Of a stretch of 57,325 nt of DNA, positions 25,972-34,605 are shown in pieces. The stretch is taken from assembly GCA_020073615.1 (NCBI GenBank), contig JAIQEX010000027.1, positions 1-57,325 on the forward strand. Reading direction: 5' to 3'. How positions within the stretch are numbered: position 1 is the first letter of the stretch; each line of letters opens with the position of its first letter. The position numbers and the translations under genes were made by a program. This DNA is from Terriglobia bacterium (GTDB taxonomy: Bacteria > Acidobacteriota > Terriglobia > Bryobacterales > Bryobacteraceae). The notes under the pieces were generated by a model that was given only the letters and a program-made list of their open reading frames with translations, was not told the DNA's origin and did no database searches.

Positions 25972-28551
25972 TCAGCGGAATTGAAGTCCAACGGTGTTGC
26001 TAGACACGCCATCGACCTGCAGTCGCAGGGATTGATTCCCAGTCAAACCCGTGGTTTGCTTCAAGTGGAGGTTAACCTGGTCCAAGCCAGGGTATTGAGA
26101 TTGAGCCCCTGCAAATACCACCTCAGCGGCAATCGGCCCTACCGCCGCGGATATATTCCGGAAATTCTTGATCCCGGTTCCGTAAAGCACGATGTACAAG
26201 TCGGTCAGATTTGCGGGAAGAACGATGGGAACTACGCGACAACCCGTGTTGTCGCATTGGTACGGAGGTAGCGAAACGGAACTTCCGTCATTCAACCATC
26301 CAATCACAGAGGCGATAGGAACACCGGTGCCATCTCCCTTCAGAGTGAAGATCGCTGGGGAAACCGGCGTCAAAATAACATCTGAAGTCGCCAGCCCTAT
26401 CGTCAGAACGTAGCGCCCCGGTGCGATATCGGACGGCACCAGGAAGTTGATTTGGCTGGGCGAAACATACGAAAGCGGACACTGTTCGCCCGCCAGCATT
26501 ACACTGATCCCTCCAAGGCTCGTAGGGAGCGACCCGCTCGCTTGAGCCGTTGAGGAGCTGAGATTCGAGCCAAACACCGATGCAAGTGAACCCGGTGACA
26601 ACGACACCGCCGAATAGCCGGCTGCGTTTACGATTCCCAGCGGCGCTATCGCCGGTCCCGTACAATTCGGTGACAGGACCGTAGCTCGGGCGCTTGCGAG
26701 CACGCTCTGAACGCCCGATTGGACCAGGTACACCAGCGTGCCGTCAGAAATCTGCGGAAGAAGCGCGGTTCCGGAAGAACCAAACTGCCCCACAAGGGTC
26801 CCCGTGGGTGAATTCAGACGAACCTCGACGTCCGCCGGTGCAATCCAAGACACCGCAAATTGGGCCTGCTGGTTCGCGCAGGGGCTTGCGACAAGAGGTG
26901 ACAGTGCAAACGAACTGCCAGCGGAGTCCTGATACACCGAGTGCCGCTGTCCGTTATTCAAGGCAAGCCATGCCTGACGCAGGTTTTGGTCACTATTGGC
27001 ATCAGCGGAGAATTGGACGGCACCATCCCCGGCGCCGGACGGCGGAGAGACGATCTGCAGCCAGGGCGCTGAGGACGTAACGGTCCAAGTGCAGGCGGAT
27101 GCCGTTCCTCTGACCAAGACAGATCGGACGTTCTGAACAAACCCCAGGTGTGTCGAACTGGCTGCGAAACTCGGGGTGCAGACGAGCCCGGCTTGCGCAA
27201 CGGCCAGGACTTGGCCACCGAGAGTGGCATTGCAAGTTGCACTCTGGAGAATCAGATTGCCCGTACGAGCACCTCCCAGGTTGTCGGAAACAGAATACAT
27301 AAGGGAGCCGCCTGCCGGAACCGGGTTTGGATTGGATACCGTGATCCAAGGACTGTCGGACTCGACAACAGAGGTGCAACCAGGTGCGGTGGCCACTAGG
27401 GGTACGATATATGAGTTCGCCAAGAATGGTACGTTATCGACAGCGTGAGAGAACCCAACTTGCGGACCAGCGGGTATGTATTGGAAATTGCCGATTATTA
27501 TTTCCTGCCCGATCTGCGTGGCCGGGGCCTGCCCGCGCGCCACGTACAGGTTCAAGTGAAGGTGAACATCTCCCGGCGTGGGAACCGGAAGGCTTGCATT
27601 CGGGTAGATCCAGCGACTGATCTGCGAGCCATTCGCCGTAGACAGAAAGCTCACTTGATTGGCCGACCACGTCACTGTGTGGATCGATGAAGCGAAAGGT
27701 CCCATCACGAATTTCTGTAGATTACTTGGGCCGTCGAAAGGCTGCACTACGTACTGAGCGTTGGACGAAGCACCGGGATTTCCCCATCTTCCAAATTCGA
27801 TGTCCCACTCGCGATTAGACTGGTCGTCCGCCTGCGCGTCCCAGGTAAACAGGCCGAGGGTTACGTTGGGGTCGAGGTTGTTGAGTTGGGAATTGATTGT
27901 GAATTGGTAGGTGCCATAACCGACTGCCTGTTTCGTGTAGACCTCGGCGGCACACCAGGAACCGGAGCACTGCGTGATTTTCAGGTGCAGTTGGCCGAAC
28001 GCGTCGACATAGGCATTGTCCTGAACAAAAAACTGGGGACCCGGATAGACCTGGACGGGCGCAGTCTTGGTGTACCATTCCAACCCGCCGAAAGAGATTG
28101 TCTGGTACTGGGGCAACCTGGGGAGGCTCGCGCGGCTGATCGCGTTGTGCTCGATGATGAAAGGAATTATCGCTGCCTGCTGAACGCAAGGAACTGCGAG
28201 CGAGGATGGGACGAGGTAGGCGCTGAACCGAGTTGCGTAGCGGTTTGTAATGCTGGGCGACAAATCAACAGAAAATTGCCCTGTGCCCTGGATCTGTACC
28301 GGAGCGCAACTGGGGGCGGCGATCCAGCCCAGGTCCGGAATGAACTCGAAAACGTAAAGACTTATTCGGCTCGTGTCGGAACCGTAGACGTAGCCCTCGA
28401 TCTTGCCGTCCTGACCCCAGCCGGGGACGGCGGAGATGGCGACCGTAGCGGTGGCCGATTGCGAACCGAGCTGCAACGCGCTCAAGGCGATAAGAAATGC
28501 ACCTGTCAAAGATAACAATACCCGGCGATTCACACGGTCTCCCTGATCCAA
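25972..28551 (-). CDS. Large secreted protein: GH16-like domain, BACON-like repeats, TIGR03437 C-terminus
   Basis: An 859-residue exported protein; the signal peptide is in residues 8-35 (LLSLTGAFLIALSALQLGSQ). Residues 135-370 form a jellyroll-like region with the motif REWDIEFGRWG, which fits the glycoside hydrolase 16 active-site pattern ExDxE. Two BACON-like segments follow (SPWITVSNPNPVPAGGS near 405; SAPWLQIVSPPSGAGDGAV near 495). The C-terminal 220 residues start with LGIVNAAGYSAVSLSPGSLA, the Solibacter C-terminal domain (TIGR03437 type). It may be a secreted carbohydrate-binding or -cleaving protein; catalysis is inference. The 129-bp direct repeat flanks it. Its composition is less GC-rich than its neighbours. 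Confidence 0.8.
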   Translation of the reverse strand: MDQGDRVNRRVLLSLTGAFLIALSALQLGSQSATATVAISAVPGWGQDGKIEGYVYGSDTSRISLYVFEFIPDLGWIAAPSCAPVQIQGTGQFSVDLSPSITNRYATRFSAYLVPSSLAVPCVQQAAIIPFIIEHNAISRASLPRLPQYQTISFGGLEWYTKTAPVQVYPGPQFFVQDNAYVDAFGQLHLKITQCSGSWCAAEVYTKQAVGYGTYQFTINSQLNNLDPNVTLGLFTWDAQADDQSNREWDIEFGRWGNPGASSNAQYVVQPFDGPSNLQKFVMGPFASSIHTVTWSANQVSFLSTANGSQISRWIYPNASLPVPTPGDVHLHLNLYVARGQAPATQIGQEIIIGNFQYIPAGPQVGFSHAVDNVPFLANSYIVPLVATAPGCTSVVESDSPWITVSNPNPVPAGGSLMYSVSDNLGGARTGNLILQSATCNATLGGQVLAVAQAGLVCTPSFAASSTHLGFVQNVRSVLVRGTASACTWTVTSSAPWLQIVSPPSGAGDGAVQFSADANSDQNLRQAWLALNNGQRHSVYQDSAGSSFALSPLVASPCANQQAQFAVSWIAPADVEVRLNSPTGTLVGQFGSSGTALLPQISDGTLVYLVQSGVQSVLASARATVLSPNCTGPAIAPLGIVNAAGYSAVSLSPGSLASVFGSNLSSSTAQASGSLPTSLGGISVMLAGEQCPLSYVSPSQINFLVPSDIAPGRYVLTIGLATSDVILTPVSPAIFTLKGDGTGVPIASVIGWLNDGSSVSLPPYQCDNTGCRVVPIVLPANLTDLYIVLYGTGIKNFRNISAAVGPIAAEVVFAGAQSQYPGLDQVNLHLKQTTGLTGNQSLRLQVDGVSSNTVGLQFR

Positions 28552-28586
28552 AGTCTGCTGAGTTTCGGGACGTCATCATTATAAGA

Positions 28587-28592
28587 TATAAT
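28587..28592 (+). promoter_or_regulatory. Possible -10 element upstream of the M14 peptidase gene
   Basis: The interval between the divergent genes contains an unusually AT-rich run with TATAAT at 28587-28592, about 75 bp before the ATG at 28665. The hexamer 17 bp further upstream (TTCGGG) is a poor -35 match. It is absent in front of the duplicated leader at 25570, so the copy there would lack this promoter. Confidence 0.3.
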
Positions 28593-28614
28593 AATCCTAA
28601 AATCTAGTTATTTG

Positions 28615-28743
28615 TCGATGCGAGTGCTTCCGGCCTCGCAGTTCTGATACATTCGGAGGACATTATGAGAGTCCCCAGCATCATCGCGCTTTCTATGCTG
28701 GCCGCCGCGTTCGCCGGCGCCGCGCAGCAGCCGCAGGACGAGG
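28615..28743 (+). repeat. 129-bp direct repeat, copy B (authentic peptidase leader)
   Basis: This is the likely parent of the copy at 25570-25698, because here the signal peptide continues into a full-length peptidase. It covers the leader, GGAGG, the ATG at 28665 and 26 codons. The two copies differ at about 14 positions by eye, so the duplication is not recent. Confidence 0.85.
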
Positions 28744-31388
28744 AGTTCGCCCGCCTGGTGAAGGAGTGGACCACGCGCGCCGAATTCCTGAATCCGCTGG
28801 TCGACCATCTGCCTAAAGCGGCCGGCGTGCCGAGCCCCAAGGATGTCCTGGGCTATTACGCCGGCGCCCCCAAAAAGCTTACCCACGTGGCCGACCTGAA
28901 CCGGTACTATCGGGCGCTCGCGGCGGCGTCGAAACGCGTCAAGGTGATCCCCGCCGGAATGACCGACGAGGGCCGCGAGTGCCTCGTGGTGGCCATCTCC
29001 GACGAGGACACCATCCGCCGGCTCGACACCTACAAGGGTTACCTCGCGAAGCTGGCCGACCCGCGCGGGCTTGACGCCGCCGAGGCGCGGCGCATCGTCG
29101 CCGAAGCCAAGCCCATCTACATGTTCACTGGCGGCCTGCACAGCGCCGAAACGGGGCCTCCGGAGATGTTGATGGAGTTGGCGTACCGGCTGGCGGTCGA
29201 GGAGTCGCCGCTCTACGACCAGATCCGGCGCAACGTCATCGTGATGCTCACCGCGGCGGCCGAACCCGATGGACGGGACCGCTACACCGACTGGTATTAC
29301 CGCCACAAAATCACCGAAGAGAACGAGCAGGACCGCATTCCCGGGCCGCCTTACTGGGGTAAATACATCTTCCACGACAACAACCGCGACATCAATTACT
29401 CGCAGGTCACCATGCGCAACTGGCTGAAGTTCTACATGGAGTGGCACCCGCCCATCATGCACGACCTGCACGAATCGGAACCTTTCCTGTATACCTTCAG
29501 CGGCCAGGCGCCGCAGAACCCGACGCTCGATCCGATTCTGTACGCGGAGCTGCCCTGGTTCTCGAATTTCGAGATGACTAAAATGATCGGCTACGGCATG
29601 CCCGGCGTCTGGACACATGCCTTCGTGGACATGTGGTCGCCCGGATACCTGGGCTTCATGTCCTCCAACCACAACGGCATGCTGCGCATGTACGAGACCT
29701 TCGGCAACGGCGGCGCCAACACCATGAAGCGCACCGTCGACGCGCCGGAGGGCGGCGGTGCTCCCGAGGGCGGGCGCGGCGGCGCCATGACGTCGCGCGA
29801 GTGGTACCGGCCCATGCCTCCTTATAAGGAGGTCGTGTGGTCCATGCGCAACAACACGAATTACATGGAGACCGGCGTGCTAGCGGCGCTCGAGCTGACC
29901 TCCGGCTTCGCCAAAACGGTGCTTGAAAACTTCTACAACAAAAGCCGCAATTCCATCGAATCGGGCAGCCGCGAGGCGCCCTACGGGTACGTGATGCCGG
30001 CAGGCCAGCGCGACATGACGCGGGTCGCCTTCATCGTCGACATCCTGCGCCTGCAAGGAATCGAGGTGGGCCGCGCCACCGCGCCCGTGAAGCTGAAAGA
30101 GGGAACGTTTCCGGCCGGCTCGCTGATCGTGAAGCGCAACCAGCCGTACGGGCGCCTGGCGAAGATCCTGCTCGAGAAGCAGAACTTCCCCGACGTCAAC
30201 CTGCGGACCTACGACGATACGGGCTGGACCATGGGATTGATGAGCCACGCCGAGGTGAAGGAAATCGGCGATAAGGCGCTGCTCGAGGTCGCGGTCGAGC
30301 CGGTCGATACGCTGACTGTCACTGGAGCGGTGAAGGGCGAAGGCCCGTGGCTGGCGGTGTTGGACAACGGCGCGAATTCGCTGGTGACGCTGCGCTACCG
30401 CCTGAAGGATCTGAACTTCGACGCCCTCGAGCAGGCGTTCCAGGCGGGCGATACGGAACTGCCCGCGGGATCGCTGCTCGTTCCCGCCAGCGCGCGCGTG
30501 AAGGGCGAGATCGAAAAACTGGGCTTGCAGGCGGTGGCGCTCGCCGCGGCGCCCGGTGTGGCGAAGCACGCGGTGGACTTGCCGCGCCTGGCCGTCTTCA
30601 GCACGTGGGGCAGCACGCAGGATGTGGGCTGGGTGCGCTACGCCTTCGACCATTTCGAAGTCGGCTACGACCTGATCTACAAGGAGCGCGTGCGCCGCGG
30701 CAACCTGCGCGATGCCTACGACGTGATCCTCATCCCCAGCCAGGGGCGCGGCGGAGGGAAGTCGCTGGTTCTGGACATAGAGCCCAAGGGAAGGCCGATC
30801 GCCTACACGAAGTCGGCGCAGTTCCCTTCCCTCGGCGAGTACGGCGAGAGCGAGGACATCACCGGGGGCATGGGCCTGGAGGGCGTAGTGGAGCTCGAGA
30901 AGTTCGTCAAGGCCGGCGGCGTGCTGATCACCCTGGGCGCCTCCAGTTTTTTCCCGGCCGAATTCGGCATCACGCGCACGGTGGATGCGGCGCGGCCGTC
31001 GGCGCAATTCTACGCGCCGGGGCCGATCGTGGAGGCGGAGATCCTGAAGCCGAATCACCCCATCTTCTACGGCTATGCGGAGAGGGCCGTACCGGTGCGC
31101 TATGCCAACGGCCCGCTGCTGCGCGTCCCGGCCGGCGATAAGAAATGGGTGTTGATGCAGTTTCCGGGCACGGACAAATCGGTGCTCAGCGGCCTGATGA
31201 AGGGCGTGGCGGAAACCCGGAACCGGCCGGCCATTGTGGACGTGCCGGTGGGCGCCGGGCGCGTGGTGCTGTTTGCCACCAACCCGTGTTACCGCTGGCA
31301 GAATCTGGGGGAATTCAACATGCTGGCCAACTCCATTCTGCACTTCAACGATTTTCCCAAAGCCGCGGCCGCGGCCGCCGCGGAATGA
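28665..31388 (+). CDS. Secreted M14-family zinc carboxypeptidase-like protein
   Basis: A 907-residue protein with a signal peptide (IIALSMLAAAFAGAAQ). The peptidase domain follows. GLHSAETGPPEML near residue 160 supplies the HxxE zinc ligands, TAAAEPDGRDRYTDWYYRH lies near 195, and the third ligand His is probably in PIMHDLHESEPFLY near 268. These fit the M14 carboxypeptidases that are extended in Acidobacteria. The remaining ~550 residues have no clear motif; near 690 and 760 there is a glutamine-amidotransferase-like layout (YDVILIPSQGRGGGKSL, AGGVLITLGASSFF). It overlaps the PhzF gene by four bases. It is likely periplasmic and acts on peptides. Confidence 0.88.
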   Translation: MRVPSIIALSMLAAAFAGAAQQPQDEEFARLVKEWTTRAEFLNPLVDHLPKAAGVPSPKDVLGYYAGAPKKLTHVADLNRYYRALAAASKRVKVIPAGMTDEGRECLVVAISDEDTIRRLDTYKGYLAKLADPRGLDAAEARRIVAEAKPIYMFTGGLHSAETGPPEMLMELAYRLAVEESPLYDQIRRNVIVMLTAAAEPDGRDRYTDWYYRHKITEENEQDRIPGPPYWGKYIFHDNNRDINYSQVTMRNWLKFYMEWHPPIMHDLHESEPFLYTFSGQAPQNPTLDPILYAELPWFSNFEMTKMIGYGMPGVWTHAFVDMWSPGYLGFMSSNHNGMLRMYETFGNGGANTMKRTVDAPEGGGAPEGGRGGAMTSREWYRPMPPYKEVVWSMRNNTNYMETGVLAALELTSGFAKTVLENFYNKSRNSIESGSREAPYGYVMPAGQRDMTRVAFIVDILRLQGIEVGRATAPVKLKEGTFPAGSLIVKRNQPYGRLAKILLEKQNFPDVNLRTYDDTGWTMGLMSHAEVKEIGDKALLEVAVEPVDTLTVTGAVKGEGPWLAVLDNGANSLVTLRYRLKDLNFDALEQAFQAGDTELPAGSLLVPASARVKGEIEKLGLQAVALAAAPGVAKHAVDLPRLAVFSTWGSTQDVGWVRYAFDHFEVGYDLIYKERVRRGNLRDAYDVILIPSQGRGGGKSLVLDIEPKGRPIAYTKSAQFPSLGEYGESEDITGGMGLEGVVELEKFVKAGGVLITLGASSFFPAEFGITRTVDAARPSAQFYAPGPIVEAEILKPNHPIFYGYAERAVPVRYANGPLLRVPAGDKKWVLMQFPGTDKSVLSGLMKGVAETRNRPAIVDVPVGAGRVVLFATNPCYRWQNLGEFNMLANSILHFNDFPKAAAAAAAE

Positions 31389-32284
31389 GCGGGTGGATTC
31401 CGTTCTACCTGGTCGATGTTTTCGCACGCGAGCCGCTGGCCGGCAATCCGCTGGCGGTGGTCCCGGATGCCGCGCGCCTGGACACCGCCACCATGGCGAG
31501 TGTGGCGCGCGAATTCAACCAGTCCGAAACCACCTTCCTGCTGCCGGCCACGCGCGATGGCGCCGACTGGCGCTTGCGCTCCTTCACGGCCGCGGGCACG
31601 GAAGTCTTCGGAGCGGGCCATAACTCGCTGGGCGCGTGGTGGTGGCTGGCGGAGGCGGGGCGCTTGCCGCTTGGCGAATCGGGCGGATCGTTCGTGCAGG
31701 AAATCGGGGACCGCCTGCTGCCGGTGGATGTGACTTGCGAAGGCGGCCGGCTGGTATCGGTCGGCCTGACGCAGACCGCGCCGGTCTTCGGCAGGATCTG
31801 CGACGCCCCGGCGGCGCTGGCGGCGGCGTTGGGTGTGGAGGCAGCGGATTTTGCAACCGGCCGTCTGCCGATCCAGGTGGTGTCGACCGGCGCGGCGCAC
31901 ATGCTGGCGCCGATGCGGGACCGCGCGGCCATCGCTCGTGCCCGCCCCGACTCCGCGCGTCTGGCTGCCGTGCTGCGCGCCCACGGCGCGCAAGGATGTT
32001 ACCTGTTCAGCCTCGATCCGTTGGCGCCGGGCGCGGTAGCTCACGCGCGATTCTTCAACCCCGTGGAGGGCATTCCCGAAGACGCCGCCACGGGCAGCGC
32101 CGCCGGGCCGCTGGCCTGTCACCTGGCGGCGCACGGCGTGGTGGAGGACGGAAGCACGGTGGCCATCGAGCAAGGCTACGAGATGGGCCGTCCCAGCGTG
32201 ATCGAGGTGCGCATCGCAGGCCGGAACGTGCGAGTATCGGGCGCGGGCGTGGTGGTGGCCGAGGGCCGGCTGCGAACGGTGTAA
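31385..32284 (+). CDS. PhzF-family isomerase
   Basis: A 299-residue protein of the PhzF/diaminopimelate-epimerase-like fold, two similar halves. The N-terminus (FYLVDVFAREPLAGNPLAVV) and the conserved Glu in FNQSETTFLL near residue 43 match the family; EVFGAGHNSLGAWW and EGIPEDAATGSAAGPLACHL are the substrate-loop motifs. Family members isomerise small acids, the best-known one making phenazine, but there are no other phenazine genes here, so the substrate is unknown. The ATG overlaps the peptidase stop (ATGA), implying a two-gene operon. Confidence 0.92.
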   Translation: MSGWIPFYLVDVFAREPLAGNPLAVVPDAARLDTATMASVAREFNQSETTFLLPATRDGADWRLRSFTAAGTEVFGAGHNSLGAWWWLAEAGRLPLGESGGSFVQEIGDRLLPVDVTCEGGRLVSVGLTQTAPVFGRICDAPAALAAALGVEAADFATGRLPIQVVSTGAAHMLAPMRDRAAIARARPDSARLAAVLRAHGAQGCYLFSLDPLAPGAVAHARFFNPVEGIPEDAATGSAAGPLACHLAAHGVVEDGSTVAIEQGYEMGRPSVIEVRIAGRNVRVSGAGVVVAEGRLRTV

Positions 32285-32286
32285 CT

Positions 32287-34596
32287 TCACTTCACGAAGA
32301 GGATCGCGCCGAACTGACTGCTGAACCCGCCGGTGAGAACGAATACCGGAAGCTGCCCGCTGGCCGAAGAGGGCAGCCGAATGTTGATCTGGGTCAGCGC
32401 CGCGGTCGAGCCCGGTGACGGCCCCGCATAGAGAACCTGTGCGAGTTGCGTGCCCACCACAACCACTGGCTGTGGTGAAAGGCTGAACGCTGCGGTGGCA
32501 ACCGCGCCATCGGGCAGGCTGGATGCGCCCGCTCCGATCGAGAACAAGGAAACGATGGAGCCGGCCGGCGCCGGCGTCGATGCCGAATTCAGGGTTCCGT
32601 CCGAGTTGATCGCGGCGCACGGTCCGGTCCCGGATGGATCGATGGTCAGCAGCGCCGGCGAGGCCGCGCCGATGACCACCGTGGTGGAAGCCGTGATCTG
32701 CCCGTTACGCTCCACCGTAACCAGGGAGTGCGACTTTCCGGCAACGCCGTTCGGGACAATCGCCGAGATCTGCCCGGAATCGACGCGAATCAAAGGGGCC
32801 GCCACCCCGTCAAACAGGACCCGTGCGCCCGCGAGCAGCGTGGCGATGCGATTTGCGGAATCCAGTTGCAGAGTGGCCGGGGACTCGGGACCGATCGCGG
32901 CGCCGAATATCGTGACGACCTCCGCCGGCGCCACCGGACTCTCCAGCAGACTGCCGGTATTCACCACTCGCAACGAGCGGTGCGCGGCGGCACGCCGCGG
33001 AAAGTCGATGCGCGCGAGGAAACCGTCCTCGCAAGCGAAGCTCTGGCTGGAGGACGGCGAATTGATTTCGGTGCAGGTTGCCGGGAAGCGCGCATCGGCA
33101 ACGGGCGCGCCCGCGGTGGGGAAGTTATTGGAGCGGGTCCAGCCGGCCACGTAGATTGCGCCGCCCGCTGCGGTGACGGCCGTGGCCGACTCCGCGTCGC
33201 TTCCGCTCAAGTACGTGGCATACTCGAGCCTGCTTCCCGCGGCACCCAGTTTCGCGGCAAACGCATCGCCGCACAGGGCCACGCCAGGAGGATTTCCGAA
33301 GGGCGTTCCGGCGGTTATCAGACACGGGCTTCCGGCAAACCGCTTGGGGAGGGCATCCGCGGTGATGGGGAAGTCCGTGGAAACTGTCGAACCGGAAACC
33401 AGCGCGTCACCGGCGGAATCAAGGGCCAGCCCGGATGCCCGGTCGGCGCCGCTTCCCCCAAGCAAGGTTCCGTAGACCAGGGCCAATCCGGCCTGGTTGA
33501 ACTTCACCACGAACGCGTCCGCGCCGCCGGCCAGGGATTCCTGAAACGCCCCGCGCGTGACCGGAAAATCCGCGGCATCCGTGCTGCCCGCGAGGTACGC
33601 GTTTCCCTGCGCGTCCACGGCCACCGGCCCGCCAAAGGAATCGCCGCTGCCTCCCAGAATCGCAGAATAGACCGCGGCCGTTCCCGTGGGATTCAGCTTC
33701 ACCAGAAAAGCCGCCGAGTGGCCCGCGCCGATGACGCTCGAAACCGCTCCCGCCGTGGCCGGGAAGCCGGGCGCGGAGGTGCTGCCGCCGGCGAAGGCGT
33801 TTCCCGCGGAATCGATCGCGATCCCGCTCGTAATCCCGCTGCCGGTATCGCCCAGGAATGTCGCGTAGACCAGCGCCGATCCCGTGGAATTCAGTTTGGC
33901 GGCGAAGGCGCCCCCGCCCTGGGCGCGATAAGCTCCGGCAGTCGCCGGAAAGTCGCTGGCGGCCATGCCTCCCAGGTAGGCGTTGCGGGAAGCATCGACG
34001 GCAATCGCGGCGGCGGTGTCGAACCCGGCGCCGCCCAGGTAGGTCGCGTAAACCAGCGTGGAGCCGTCCGGGCTCAGCTTGGCTGCGAAGACATCGGAAT
34101 TCCCCGCCAGGCGGGTTTGCAGCGCGCCCGCGGTCACGGGAAAATTCTGCGAATTGGTGCTTCCGACGATGTACGCGCTTCCGTCGGAGTCGACCGCGAT
34201 CCCCAGCCCCGCATCGGCGCCCGCCCCGCCCAGGTACGTCGCGTAAACGATCTGGCCCGCGCCGTTCAGTTTCACGACGAAGGCATCGGGCGCCGCGCCA
34301 GTATTCGCCAGGATGCCGGTGATGGTTCCCGGGTGGCCGGCGTGGGTCGTCTGGAACGCTCCGGCGGTCACCGGAAAATTGGAAGAGAGAGTTTCTCCGG
34401 TCAGATAAATATTGTTCGCCGCGTCGATCGCCATGGCATGGACGATATCGGCTCCATCACCGCCCAGAAACGTCGCGTAAGCCAGGGCGCCGGAGCCTCC
34501 CGGAAGCGCGCGAGCCGCCAGCGCCAGGCACAACAGCCCGGCCGCGTGGGCGGCGCCAATCTTGGCATTCACTGGGGCTTCTCGATCGGGCGCCAC
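32287..34596 (-). CDS. Secreted SBBP beta-propeller protein with TIGR03437 C-terminus
   Basis: A 769-residue exported protein. After a signal peptide (AAGLLCLALAARALPGG) come about eight units of roughly 55 residues, each with the phrase YATYLGG..D...IAVD..G.AY..G.T.S..FPVTAGA, the SBBP (seven-bladed propeller) pattern. The last ~230 residues (from RVVNTGSLLESPVAPAEVVT) form a TIGR03437-type Ig-like domain seen also in the protein at 25972. The role is not known; such proteins are likely surface-attached. It ends two bases after the convergent PhzF stop. Confidence 0.9.
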   Translation of the reverse strand: MAPDREAPVNAKIGAAHAAGLLCLALAARALPGGSGALAYATFLGGDGADIVHAMAIDAANNIYLTGETLSSNFPVTAGAFQTTHAGHPGTITGILANTGAAPDAFVVKLNGAGQIVYATYLGGAGADAGLGIAVDSDGSAYIVGSTNSQNFPVTAGALQTRLAGNSDVFAAKLSPDGSTLVYATYLGGAGFDTAAAIAVDASRNAYLGGMAASDFPATAGAYRAQGGGAFAAKLNSTGSALVYATFLGDTGSGITSGIAIDSAGNAFAGGSTSAPGFPATAGAVSSVIGAGHSAAFLVKLNPTGTAAVYSAILGGSGDSFGGPVAVDAQGNAYLAGSTDAADFPVTRGAFQESLAGGADAFVVKFNQAGLALVYGTLLGGSGADRASGLALDSAGDALVSGSTVSTDFPITADALPKRFAGSPCLITAGTPFGNPPGVALCGDAFAAKLGAAGSRLEYATYLSGSDAESATAVTAAGGAIYVAGWTRSNNFPTAGAPVADARFPATCTEINSPSSSQSFACEDGFLARIDFPRRAAAHRSLRVVNTGSLLESPVAPAEVVTIFGAAIGPESPATLQLDSANRIATLLAGARVLFDGVAAPLIRVDSGQISAIVPNGVAGKSHSLVTVERNGQITASTTVVIGAASPALLTIDPSGTGPCAAINSDGTLNSASTPAPAGSIVSLFSIGAGASSLPDGAVATAAFSLSPQPVVVVGTQLAQVLYAGPSPGSTAALTQINIRLPSSASGQLPVFVLTGGFSSQFGAILFVK

Positions 34597-34605
34597 AGCC
34601 GCATG

